DNA of 64,000 bases, taken from contig NC_081844.1 in the NCBI RefSeq assembly GCF_963259705.1, forward strand, positions 14,679,715 to 14,743,714, written 5' to 3'. The notes below the pieces were generated by a model. It was not told the origin of the DNA and searched no databases. It saw nothing but the letters and a program-made list of their open reading frames with translations. Origin of the DNA: Myotis daubentonii. Its lineage: Eukaryota > Chordata > Mammalia > Chiroptera > Vespertilionidae. This document shows positions 45,930 through 56,170 of the stretch, piece after piece; position 1 is the first letter of the stretch, and every line of letters begins with the position of its first letter. Both the position numbers and the translations under genes were made by a program.

Positions 45930-46484
45930 TATATTCTTTTAAGATCTTGTATAATAGGTAGGATAAGACTGCAATTTCTAGGAAAAGGGAACTGCTGAGC
46001 TGAGAAGGCATAAACCTGATGTCAGAGCAGTTGAAATGATGGGTTCTATGGAGAAAGGACAAGAGAGAAAGATATGCAGAGTGGGGGCTCCAAAAACCTG
46101 TGTTGAGTACCTCCCTATGAGGACAAGGCTGTACCTGCACAGGACATTTCCATTCCAGGCTCACCAGGTAGAAAGTGCTTCAGGTTGAGAATGGGACTGA
46201 GAGTTTGGTTTTGCCGAGGTAAGAACAGTACCAGGGAATTCTGACTCTGCTGGAGTAAAGAGTCCTCATTAATGCCTCAACATCAGGCTGGATTACCAGG
46301 GAAGCTTTCCTAAGGAATAAGGAGAATGCCCTAGTGTGAGATTTATTCTAGGCCTTCTACAACAAGCAATGCCTTAAACAAAACTCTCACAATATCTTTT
46401 GGGAAGAATTTGGGAGTTAAAATCCATTTGCCATAGGGGACTGCCAAGACTTCTTGGGACTTGGGACTTGGGAAATATCCACTA
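45066..46484 (+). mobile_element. old L1 (L1M) relic, 3' and 5' pieces
   Basis: A-rich LINE-like sequence to about 45800, then 'cttctggccatgatggcac...tctctctaccattaacaac' typical of L1M/half-L1 5' regions, running to the Helitron insertion at 46485 and resuming at 47704. The 148-codon reverse frame over the TA repeat is an artefact. Confidence 0.5.
45876..45930. repeat. (TA)n-(CA)n microsatellite
   Basis: About 22 TA units followed by five CA units. Confidence 0.97.
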
Positions 46485-46554
46485 TCAACACTAATAAAAG
46501 AGAAAAATGGTAATTGGCGTACGAGCTACGCTTTTCATTGGCTAATCAGGGCTA

Positions 46555-46596
46555 TATGCAAATTAACTGCCAACAAGATGGCGGTTAATTTGCATA
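46555..46596. repeat. 18-bp inverted repeat, 6-nt loop
   Basis: Arms tatgcaaattaactgcca and tggcggttaatttgcata pair with one mismatch. Each arm carries an octamer atgcaaat, and a YY1-like caagatggcgg spans loop and arm (46574-46584). Confidence 0.95.
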
Positions 46597-46684
46597 TGTA
46601 GGCACAATGCAGGGAGGCGAAAGGGAAAGCAGGAAGAAGCCCCCTGCCACTGACAGTGATCGGAAACCCAGGGGGGAGCTAAGA

Positions 46685-46738
46685 GCTGGGGGGCAGGGCA
46701 AAGGCGGCCCTGGGGCCGCCTTTGCCCTGCCCCCCAGC
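46685..46738. repeat. 24-bp perfect inverted repeat, 6-nt loop
   Basis: Arms 46685-46708 and 46715-46738 are exact complements (gctggggggcagggcaaagg... / ...cctttgccctgccccccagc) around cctggg. Confidence 0.97.
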
Positions 46739-47210
46739 CATGATTGGAGAATCAGGCGCCTTTGCCGCCCTGGCCAGTGATAGCAGGAAGTAGGGGTGGA
46801 GCCAGCGACGGGAGCTGGGCATGGTCAAAGCTGGCAGTCCCAGGAGCTAGGGGTCCCTTGCCTGGGCCTAAAGCGAAGCCCACGATCGCGGGGCCGCTGC
46901 AGCTGCGGGTCCCCGCTGCCCAGGCCGGACGCCTCAGCCAGAGGCGTCCTGCAGGTGCAGGGGCGGAGCCCCCGTGATCGCGGCACCCCCCCCCGCTGCC
47001 ACTGCAGGTCCCCGCTGCCCGGGCTGGACGCTTAGGCCAGAGGCGTCAGGCCTGGGCAAGGGGTTGATCCTGCGATTGGAGGGTGATGGGGGTCAACGCC
47101 TGAGGGCTCCCAGTATGTGAGAGGGGGCAGGCTGGGCTGAGGGACACTCCCCCCCCCACACACACACACACACACACCCAGTGCACGAATTTCGTGCACC
47201 GGGCCCCTAG

Positions 47211-47703
47211 TCCTATATAATAAAAGCCTACTATGCAAATTGTCCAACTGGGAGTTCGACCGGGAGTTCGACCACTCGCTATGATGCACGCTGACCACCA
47301 GGGGGTGGCATGGAACATGGCGGGTGTCAGTGATGCGGTGCTGGCAGCAGGCAGCAGTGGAGGCACTGCCAGCCCCAATGGGCCCCAAAGAGAGTGGGAC
47401 CACAGTGGGATGGTGGAGCAGGTGAGCAGGTGGTGCCAGGCCAAGGTGGGTGTGAGCGGGGGCCTGATTGTCCCACCAATCACCCCATAGATGGCAACCA
47501 GCAGCCATGGTGGCAGGGGGCAGGGAGCCCGGCCCCAACCAATCACCCCGCAGGCAGGATGGTGGAGCAGGTGAGGGGGTGGTGCCAGGCCAAGGCAGGT
47601 GCCAGGCGGGGCTGCGAGTCTGGGAGCACAAGCTGGGGCCCAATCCCTGGAGGCCACTCCGAGGGACCCCACCTGTGCATGAATTTGTGCACCGGGCCTC
47701 TCG
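47211..47703 (+). mobile_element. Helitron, second of a head-to-tail pair
   Basis: Begins tcctatataataaaagcc immediately after the CTAG of the upstream copy and ends ggcctctcg (CTAG with one change) before T (47704). Contains octamer atgcaaat (47233-47240), CTCF-like ccaccagggggt (47295-47306) and a 3' hairpin. Large reverse frames (229 and 208 codons) across it are low-complexity and not called. Confidence 0.9.
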
Positions 47704-48000
47704 TATAAAGCATAAAATCAAACATACACAAATTTAGAACAATCAGCCAGTAATTGCACTGCCTGCTAAAACATGCCTCAATAATCTTCAGATAATTGAG
47801 GGCTTGGGGAATATCCACTTCCCAAAGTATCTTCAGAATCACTACAGTGTATTATTCCAAATGTCTGTTATTCAATTAAAAACTACTAAACACACAAGGA
47901 AACAAGAAAATGTAACCTATCATCGAGGAAAAAGGTAATCTGTAAAACCAGAACCAAGATGGCCCACATGGTATATTTAGCAGAAAAAGACTCTGTAGAA
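47704..48000 (+). mobile_element. old L1 (L1M) 5'-region relic, continued
   Basis: Resumes after the Helitron pair. 'taaaaactactaaacacacaaggaaacaagaaaatgtaacc' fits an L1M/half-L1 5' region. Confidence 0.5.
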
Positions 48001-48004
48001 GTTG

Positions 48005-48335
48005 TGACATACTTTATTTTCTAAAAATAGCTACAACAATGTCTCCACCCTGTATTCTCTTCTTTACAGCGACTCTGCCACTCTCCCATGGTCTGAACTT
48101 AGAACACTTTGACCAATAGAAGGCAGTGGAAGTGAAATTATGGAACCTCTTAGGCAAGTTTATAAGAAGCCCTATAGCTTCTATATTGGAACACTCATGC
48201 AGCTGCCGTGATGAGTGTTCAAGATACATGGAGAGGCCACATGTAGGAGTATTTGACAACTCTAACTGAGCTTCCAGCTGACAGCCAGCATTCAATACTA
48301 GTCATGTGAATGTGTCATCTTGAATGTTTATCCCA
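48005..48335 (+). mobile_element. ancient interspersed repeat, unnamed
   Basis: 'ccatggtctgaacttagaacactttgaccaatag' and 'atacatggagaggccacatgtagg...cttccagctgacagccagcattcaa' look like an ancient LTR or DNA repeat; family not recalled. Confidence 0.4.
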
Positions 48336-48339
48336 GTCT

Positions 48340-49484
48340 GTCTTAGGACAGAGTAATATCTATGGTAAAGATTTAAAAAGATTGAAGAAAAATGAACACA
48401 TCTTTACAGACCTGTAGGAAAATATAAAATGGTTTACCATATGTAATGAGAATTTAAGGAGGATAGTAGAGTCAGATGAGGCAGAATAATTATTTGAAGA
48501 AATAATGGCTGAATTTTTCCCAGTTTGATGAAAAACACTGACTTGCAAATCCAAGAAGTTCAGTAAACTTTAAGCAGGATGAATATAAAAAGAACCATTC
48601 TCGTGAAGATTATTATAATCTTGCACCAAAGATAGTATCTTGAAATCATCTAGAGGGGAAGAAAGACCAATTTCATTCAGTGGAACATAATTAAGAAAGA
48701 CTACTAACTTCTCATAAACACACACACACAAGGATTTAATGGAATGACATCTTTGAAGTGCATAAAGGAAAAAAAATTATCCAGAATTGTATATTTTAAA
48801 AAAAATTCAAATATTCTGATATGTTGTTCTCCAGGGTGTTAAATGGGGGAGAAAAAGAGCATGGAACAGTGTACATAATAAGCTACCACAGTGGCAGGGG
48901 GGGGCGGGCGGGCGGAGATAGCTCTAGAAGGATACACAAGAAGTTGATTATATCAGCTGGAAATTGAATGAGAGGGACTCTTTTCACCAAATAGCCCTGT
49001 GCCTTTTCAATTTTGAGTCATGTTAATGTTTGTTTTATCTTTCAAAAAATTAGTCAGAATAAATCAAAACAAAAAACCTTAAACTAGACAAATTTGATAA
49101 AATTCCAGATCTCTAAAAATAAATAGGAAAACCAAAATCTTCCAGAAAATTTTAAAAAAAATGTAGCTGACCATCAATGAAATGAAAACTAAATAGGAAT
49201 CAAAATTCTCACCTGCAACACAAGATGCTAAAAAATAGTGGGGAACTATCGCCATGATCTAAGAGAAAATTACTTTGAATTTGGAGTTCTATATCTGACC
49301 AGGTTATACTAAATGAGGAAAAATAAAGATGTTCTCAGCATGTTAAAACCCAGAAAATTTACCAGAGAATCTCTGTGAAAGAATGACTTAACAACTTACT
49401 CCATCAAAACAAACAACCAAATTAAATGTGCCTTAAAAGAAGAAGATATGGTATGTATAAATAGTGATTACTAGAGAATCTAAT
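48340..49484 (+). mobile_element. old L1 (L1M/half-L1) relic
   Basis: 'aaataatggctgaatttttcccagtttgatgaaaaac' and 'atccaagaagttcagtaaac' are ORF1-region phrases. 48880-49060 with 'aggatacacaagaagttgatt' and 'ttttgagtcatgttaatgt' resembles an L1ME/half-L1 3' end. Interleaved fragments, no frame. Confidence 0.55.
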
Positions 49485-49495
49485 AAAAATTTATA

Positions 49496-49691
49496 GCCCT
49501 AACCGGTTTGGCTCAGTGGATAGAGCGTCAGCCTGCAGACTCAAGGGTCCCAGGTTTGATTCTGGTTGTGGGCACATCCCCAGTAGGGGGTGTGCAGGAG
49601 GCAGCTGGTGGATGTTTCTCTCTCATCCATGTTTCTAACTCCCTATTCCTCTCCCTTCCTCTGTAAAAAAATCAATAAAATATATTTTTTT
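49496..49691 (+). mobile_element. VES SINE
   Basis: Near-consensus head 'ccctaaccggtttggctcag', 'gtggatagagcgtcagcctg', 'tctctcatccatgtttctaac' and tail 'aaaatcaataaaatatatt'. Target duplications aaaatttatag (49485-49495) and aaaatgtatag (49692-49702). It lacks part of the region between box B and the 'cccagtaggggg' block. Confidence 0.95.
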
Positions 49692-49702
49692 AAAATGTAT
49701 AG

Positions 49703-51281
49703 TTAAAGCTAAATAAGTATTGACCTATAACTTTGAAATATTAATATGAATCTGGATCTAAAATTCCAGGTGACAATTTGGGATGTGGCAAAAAGTAGAA
49801 AAAGCAAAAGTTGTAGCATGCTAATATTCTTGAGGAAGAATATTAATGCTAGCCATCACTAGAACAAAAAATAAGAAAAACTTAGTGATACCATTAGAAA
49901 ACTAGAGTTGACCTAATTATTTATTTTTCAAGGGATTCCAAAATGAAATTACAAATGAGAAAATGAAATGATACATGAGTGCACCAGATAACAAAATTTT
50001 TACAATGTAGTCAAAATAGCTTTCAGAGAAATATACTTAATGCATTATCTAACAATAACTTTTTCAAATAAATTAAACTTCTAATCAAAATACTATAAAA
50101 CAGCAAAATAAGCATCTTTAAAGTAGAAAAAATAAATTAATAAAGGAGAAAATATAAATTAATAATCTAAAAAACTAGAAGAAAAAACAACAAAACAAAA
50201 TGGTGCTTTGAAAGCAATATAATGAACAAATTGTTGTCAAGTATGATTAACAAAACAGAGAGAAGTTACAAATAAGCAATATTAAAAGCCAACAAATGGT
50301 CTTGTCACAGGTACAAGGGAAATTTTACAAATTCAAATGGAATACTGGGGAAATTTTTATACCAATATAATGGAAATATAGATGAATAATCTTTATAGGA
50401 AAAACATAAATTGTTCATTTATGCTTTAAAAAGTAGAAAGTCCAAATAAAGCAAGAATGAAAATAAAAATGAGGAAAGAATTCACTTTGATAGACATAAT
50501 GGTTATCTAGAAAATAAATTAAAATGACAATTTTATTTCACCAAGTATTTTCTAATTGCTGATATTTTCAGCATTGGTGAGTGTATGGATTAAATACTCT
50601 CATAGAGTGTTCAAAAGTATCATGTAAAAAAGGATGCTTTTTTAGCCTCCATCAAATTTTATGTGTTTACCCCTTGGCCCAGAAATTTCACCTTGAGGAA
50701 TGTTCTACAGAAGTGCCCCAAAAGTCATTAACAATGATGTAGAATAATTTACAATATTGGGACAAGCTAAATATCCCCTCATTAGGGAATTGATTATAAC
50801 TTTTACACATTAATTATATAAAATAGTTTTAAAATAATGTCTGTGTACATTTAAAGTGTCTATGAAATGCTTTTAAAAGGAAAAAAAGCAAATTATGAAG
50901 CCATATGTGCATTTTAATTCCATTTAAATTTTAAAACAATGAGATCATTGTATAGAACATTCACCAAACTGTTGAAAACAATCATTAGAAGGTCAAGGTG
51001 TATAGAAACTGTATAAAGGGACAAAGGTGAGAAACAAAGTAGGGCTTTTCTTTTTTTATTTCCTAGTCTTGCATATTGCAAATTTTCACAATGTGAAAAT
51101 CATTATTTTATATAAAGTAATTTAACACAAAAATAATTATTAAAACTACTATGACTGGAGAGATACTTGCTTTAGGTGGGTTTCTAAACTAGATGTATAT
51201 TTTCATTTCCGTTTTTCAATAACCTATAGGAGACTAAAAAAAGAACAAAGATATTCAATGAACAGTTCTGTAGCCAGAATG
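49703..51281 (+). mobile_element. old L1 (L1M) relic, ORF2 and 3' end
   Basis: Very A-rich decayed ORF2 followed near 50660-50800 by 'ttggcccagaaatttcaccttgaggaatg' and 'gacaagctaaatatcccctcattaggg', an old L1 C-terminal/3' signature. No frame over 60 codons of interest. Confidence 0.5.
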
Positions 51282-51289
51282 ATGTAGAA

Positions 51290-51924
51290 TAAGCATGTCA
51301 AACTGGCAGCCCACGGACCGACCCCATGCGGCCCACAGCGAATATTTTTGCATCCCAGCCAATATCACGGTATGTAAGAAACGTTTTAATTAAAATGTCG
51401 TAATTTAATTTTTACAATATCCTGTTATACATAATTATTAATAATGAAGTACAACATTCACTAATGACCGATTACTATAATTGCGTTGCATTCATTTCCC
51501 TTACGCACCTTACGTATGCGCAGGCGCACCATTTCTCTCCACTAATACTAGCAGCCAGCGAATATTTTAGCAGCCGATTGCCACGTCATTAGTCTTAGAC
51601 TGACGTTTTTGGTGTGCGCAACAGGAAATATTTTGCGTTTGGAGAACAAGAAATATAGGTTTATTTGTGTTACACTTATTAATTTGTGCAGTTATTCAGT
51701 GTCTGGTAAGTTAATGTTCAAGAATAAATATTAATTTTTATTCAAGTGTTCTATTATTTTATGTTAACAGATACTCATTTATTTCAGCCCTTTGTATTCA
51801 GCATGTCTCTATCGAAATAAACCTACATTTCTATGAAAATTGAAGCTTTTGTTTTTTTTGCAGCCCACATAAACTTAAACTTTGTTTATTTGGCCTGTGT
51901 TAACCTTTGAGTTTGACATGCTTA
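51290..51924 (+). mobile_element. hAT element, 635 bp, non-autonomous
   Basis: Termini taagcatgtcaaact and, reversed, taagcatgtcaaact are identical. 8-bp duplications atgtagaa at 51282-51289 and 51925-51932 are perfect. Inside, a donor-like ggtaagtt (51705) and an acceptor-like tttatttcag (to 51787) are followed 15 bp later by ATG TCT CTA TCG AAA TAA (51803-51820). It looks like a parent element's 5' UTR, intron and first codons joined to its 3' UTR by deletion. It encodes nothing itself. Confidence 0.92.
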
Positions 51925-51984
51925 ATGTAGAACAAAGGAGAAAACATATTGGTTCCATTGATCCAATATTCTACATGTCTCTTG

Positions 51985-52130
51985 GATCCATTCATTTTTC
52001 TCCAACCCCACTATCACTGTAGTCCAAACACCTCCTCTTCTAGGAAATCTCTGACCACTCTCCCAGGTTAATTCTGATTATTGTCTTGAATTTTTGAGTT
52101 GTAACACTTAGCCTATAGCTACCACTTAAG
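51985..52130 (+). mobile_element. L2-like fragment
   Basis: 'ccaaacacctcctcttctaggaaatctctgaccactctcccagg' resembles L2. Weak. Confidence 0.4.
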
Positions 52131-53223
52131 CAAACTAATGGTATTAACAGAGTTGGAACATAATGTTATACATAAGAATATGGTTGGACTTTTACCCTCA
52201 TAAAACATTAAATGCCTATTTAATATTTCACATATTTTCTCCCCATCCCTGCTGATGTTCTTGGCTTAGACATAGTGTGAAAGAACAAAAAATAATAAGG
52301 AGAATCCTTTTAATTTCAATAACTTGGTGTTTACAGTTGTCATTTCACACAGTTGTAAACCCTGAAGCATATATATGTGTACATATCTGTTCTCTCCATA
52401 ACTCCCAGAACAGGCATGAGAAGACCATAACCACACATAGCCTTATAATCCAGACCAAAAACCTCACTAATTGAGAATCAACTATTTAGATGGTACAGAG
52501 ATGTCCTTTCATGAAAGTGGTGCTTTAAAAAGTTAAATTTTGTAACCTTTACCAGGTGTACACACACTACATTACATGTGGGTGGGGAAGGGCAGAAGCT
52601 TAGAAGTTTTGAGCAGTGGGGCTTGGGGCGCCTCACATAGGCAGTAGTAATAGCTTTCCTTACATAGAGAGAAAGCCAAGAAATATGGCACTCTCCCAGA
52701 CTCATCAAAGCAGTCATTATGCTCGTTCTTCCCTTTTTCAGGACAAGAAAATAACCTTCAATCAGAGGTTGAGGCATTCCCTAGCAAGAAACAAGAGCAA
52801 TTTCAATGGGACAATGAAAAGAACACCAAAAAGTGCAACTCAGGTGATGTCCTTTGGCTGCAATATTTTGGGTAGCCAGTAACAACCTCAGCAGTAATTA
52901 CTATTAGAAGCAGTGAGGGGAGCTGGCCAATGAGGAGCTGAACCCAGCAGAGAAATTCCAAAATCCCAGCACTCCTACATATCTGCACGCAGCCTAGCCT
53001 GACAACTCTGCATGTCTGCTAACGACACAGGGAGCCTGAGGTTGCTGGGCCACAGCAGCACCAAGGGAAACAGAGAAGGTGAGTGGCAGTTCATTGGTTT
53101 AAAGCCAGCATTCCCCAGTTAGTTCCAAAGAACACTAGTCCTGAGTATTAATAAGTAGTACTCATTTTTTAAAATTACATTTGAGAAACATTGGATTTTA
53201 CAATTTAAAAGCTTTCTCTTTTT
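52131..53223. other. unassigned sequence
   Basis: No repeat recognised and no coding evidence; frames of 88-99 codons overlap on opposite strands and lack domains. Confidence 0.4.
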
Positions 53224-53400
53224 ATTCCTTTTTTTAAATTTTATTTTTATTACAGTTAGCATTCAGCACTTTTTTTGTATTAGTTTCAGGTATACAACAC
53301 AGTGGATAGACATTCATATAGGTTACAAAGTGTTCCCTCCCATAATTCAAGTGCCCACCTGGCACCATAGATAGTTACTCTAGTGTTGTTAACTATATTC
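53224..53400 (-). mobile_element. L1 3'-UTR fragment
   Basis: 'ttagtttcaggtatacaacacagtgg' and 'gtgcccacctggcaccatagatagttac' are the reversed 3' UTR of an older L1, next to the poly(A) side of the large L1. Confidence 0.75.
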
Positions 53401-54357
53401 TTTTTTTTAATTTAAATTCTTTATTGTTTAAAGTATTACATAAGTCTCCTTTTCCTTCCATTTACCTCTCTCCAACTGCCCCTACCCCCCAGCACATGCC
53501 CTCACCCACCCTGTCTGTGTCCATTGGTTATGCTCATATGCATGCATACAAGTCCTTTAGCTGATCTTTTACACCTTCACCCCCGCCTTTCCTCATAGGT
53601 TGGGCAGTCTGATCGATGCTTCTATGACTCTAGTTCTATTTTTGTTCATCAGTTTATGTTGTTCATTATATTCCACAAATGAGTGAGATCATGTGATATT
53701 TATCTTTCTCTGACTGGCTTATTTCGCTTACCATAATGCTCTCCAGTTCCATCCATGCTTTTGCAATTGGTAAGAGTTCCTTCTTTTTTTACCGCAGCAT
53801 AGTATTCCATTGTGTAGATGTACCACAGTTTTCTAATCCACTCATCTGCTGATGGGCACTTAGACTGTTTCCAAATCTTAGCTATTGTAAAATGTGCTGC
53901 TGTGAACATACGTGTGCATGTATCCTTTCTGATTGGTGTTTCTGTTTTCTTGGGATATAGTCCTAGAAGTGGGATTATTGGGTCAAATGGAAGTTCCATT
54001 TTTAATTTTTTTTAATTAAATCTTTATTGTTCAGATTATTACATTTGTTCCTCTTTTTTTTTCCCCCATAACTCCCCTCCTCCCAGCTCCTGCCCCACCC
54101 TCCGCCCTCACTCCCCACCCACTGTCCTCATCCATAGGTGCGCGATTTTTGTCCAGTCTCTTTCCGCATCTCCCACACCCCTTCCCCCCCAAGAATAGTC
54201 AGTCCATTCCCTTTCTATGTCCCTGATTCTATTATAATCACCAGTTCATTCTGTTCATCAGATTATTTATTCACTTGATTCTTAGATTCACTTGTTGATA
54301 GATGCATGTTTGTTGTTCATAATTTGTATCTTTACCTTTTTCTTCTTCTTCCTCTTC

Positions 54358-55248
54358 TTAAAGGATACCTTTGAGCATTTCATATAATACTGGTTTGGTG
54401 GTGATGAACTCCTTTAGCTTTTCCTTATCTGTGAAGCTCTTTATCTGACCTTCAATTCTGAATGATAGCTTTGCTGGATAAAGTAATCTTGGTTGTAGGT
54501 TCTTGGTATTCATCACTTTGAATATTTCTTGCCATTCCCTTCTGGCCTGCAAAGTTTCTGTTGAGAAATCAGCTGACAGTCGTATGGGTATTCCCTTGTA
54601 GGTAACTCGGTTTCTTTCTCTTGCTGCTTTTAAGATTCTCCCTTTGTCTTTTGCTCTTGGCATTTTAATTATGATGTGTCTTGGTGTGGTCCTCTTTGGA
54701 TTCCTTTTGTTTGGGGTTCTCTACGCTTCCTGGACCTGTAGGTCTATTTCTTTCACCAGGTGGGGGAAGTTTTCTGTCATTATTTCTTTAAATATGTTTT
54801 CAATATCTTGCTCTCTCTCATCTTCTGGCACCCCTATAATTCTGATGTTGGTGCGCTTGAAGCTGTCCCAGAGGCTCCTTACACTATCTTCGTATTTTCG
54901 GATTCTTTTTTCATTTTGCTTTTCCAGTTGGGTGTTTTTTGCTTCTTCGCATTTCGAATCTTTGACTTGATTCTTGCACTCCTCTGGTCTGCTGTTGGGT
55001 GTCTGTATAATATTCTTTATTTCAGTCAGTGTATGCTTAATTTCTAGTTGGTTCTTTATCACAACATCGAGGGTCTCATTAGATTTCTTGAGGATCTCAC
55101 TACATTTATCGGCGGTCTCACCAGTCTTTTCCAGGGCCTTACTAAGTTTATCGGCAGCTTCTAGACAGTTCTTAAGAGACCTTAAAAGTGTGGTTCTGAA
55201 CTCAATATCCTCCATTGACAGTTTTGTCCTGTTTCTTTGTCTCCGCAT
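54358..55248 (-). pseudogene. half-L1 ORF1 (RNA-binding chaperone), one nonsense codon
   Basis: 297 codons including stop from ATG at 55248. ORF1 proteins trimerise through a coiled coil and coat LINE RNA. Residues about 15-120 are heptad-rich and charged (KNCLEAADKLSKALEK...). An RRM-like segment with NIRIIGVPE lies at residues 134-142 and the C-terminal domain has ARREWQEIFKVMN. The only visible lesion is an in-frame TAG at codon 176 (54723-54721), with the same frame open afterwards to 54358. A methionine at 54663 follows it. Shorter than typical L1 ORF1 proteins. Confidence 0.85.
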
Positions 55249-55958
55249 TTTTTATGCTTTCTTGGTGCACCCCCTAGTGGTCTTTGTGCGCAGTCTTGTT
55301 GCCTTTAAGCCTTGATTGATGTCGGCAATACTGGGGGTGATTTGACCTCCAGGCTAACTGGCTATGAGAGTCCGCTGTGTCTTCAGTGGGAGGGCTTCTG
55401 TGCTGGATCTCTAGGGCGGTGCTAATCTAGCCTTTGCCTGAGGCTATCCAGCAAATGGTTCTGCGCCCGGGGCGGGTCCCCGGGGATCTACAGGGCGGGC
55501 AGAGCGAGCAATTATGGCGGCTCTCAGTTCCTTCCCCAGGGGCTCTGCCTCTCAGAGTCCCAGCAATGGCTGCAAACCTCGGAGAGAAAGCTGCCTTCGA
55601 GTTCCGACCGAAGCCAGACAGTCCCACTTCCCCCGTTTGAGTCTTGGTCCCCAGAGACTCGCCAGGATATGGAGCTCAGAGTCTGAAACTCCCTCCCGAT
55701 TGGAAACAACAACCGAGCCCTCCGCCACCAGCCCGCTCCGCGCGCGCACTCCGCACCTGAGTATTTCACTTAAGCACTGCGCCTCCTCTGAGTCTGGGTA
55801 TGATATTCTCTTTCCTCCTAGTTGTAGAATTTCCACTCAGCCAGCCTTCCTGTGGTTCTGGATGATGTCAGTTCTGTCCTTTAGTTATATCTCTGAAGTG
55901 GTTGTTCAAGGGCAGCAATCTCCGGCGTTAACCTATGCCGCCATCTTGGTTTCTCCCT
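55249..55958 (-). promoter_or_regulatory. half-L1 5' UTR / internal promoter
   Basis: GC- and CpG-rich region upstream of ORF1, as expected for an internal Pol II promoter. A consensus-like YY1 site (caagatggcggc on the minus strand, 55937-55948) lies about 10 bp from the element start, where L1 promoters keep it. The antisense strand has a 150-codon frame (55514-55966) reading out of the 5' end. Confidence 0.65.
55937..55949 (-). promoter_or_regulatory. YY1-type site at the half-L1 5' end
   Basis: ccaagatggcggc on the minus strand, adjacent to the element start. In L1s this site positions transcription start. Confidence 0.7.
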
Positions 55959-56170
55959 ATTTTTAATTTTTTGAGGAAATGCCATACTATTTTCCACAGT
56001 GGCTACACCAGTCTGCATTCCCACCAGCAGTGCAAGAGGGTTCCTTTTCCTCCACATCCTCTCCAGCACTTGTCATTTGTTTATTTGTTGATGATAGCCA
56101 TTCTGACAGGTGTGAGATAGTACCTCATTGCTTTGATTTGCATCTCTCTGATGATTAGTGACTTTGAGCA

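Larger units (their letters stand above)
46485..47210 (+). mobile_element. Helitron, first of a head-to-tail pair
   Basis: Starts tcaacactaataaaagag after A (46484) and ends in a perfect hairpin gtgcacgaatttcgtgcac plus ccggg...cccctag at 47210. It belongs to a different 5' subfamily from most copies here. GC-rich body with duplicated 'ccccgctgcccaggccggacg'-type units (about 46905 and 47005). It holds two strong internal hairpins (46555-46596 and 46685-46738). A CA repeat lies at 47158-47178. Its 3' end directly abuts the next Helitron. Confidence 0.9.
54012..55958 (-). mobile_element. full-length half-L1 (HAL1-like): ORF1 but no ORF2
   Basis: Its 5' end (minus strand, 55958) starts agggagaaaccaagatggcg, as full-length L1s do. 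Then come a 0.7-kb GC-rich 5' UTR, a single ORF1, and directly a 350-bp 3' UTR with G-rich sense strand, AATAAA (54028-54023) and poly(A). No ORF2. Target duplications of 14 bp (atttttaatttttt) at 53998-54011 and 55959-55972 prove a complete insertion into the host L1's ORF2. Movement would rely on ORF2 protein from L1s. Confidence 0.88.

Noticed and set aside
45718..46164. 148-codon reverse frame
   Set aside because: Runs through a TA/CA microsatellite (Tyr-Ile repeats) in an L1 relic.
47032..47721. 229- and 208-codon reverse frames
   Set aside because: They cross the junction and termini of two Helitrons, overlap each other out of phase and have no recognisable domain.
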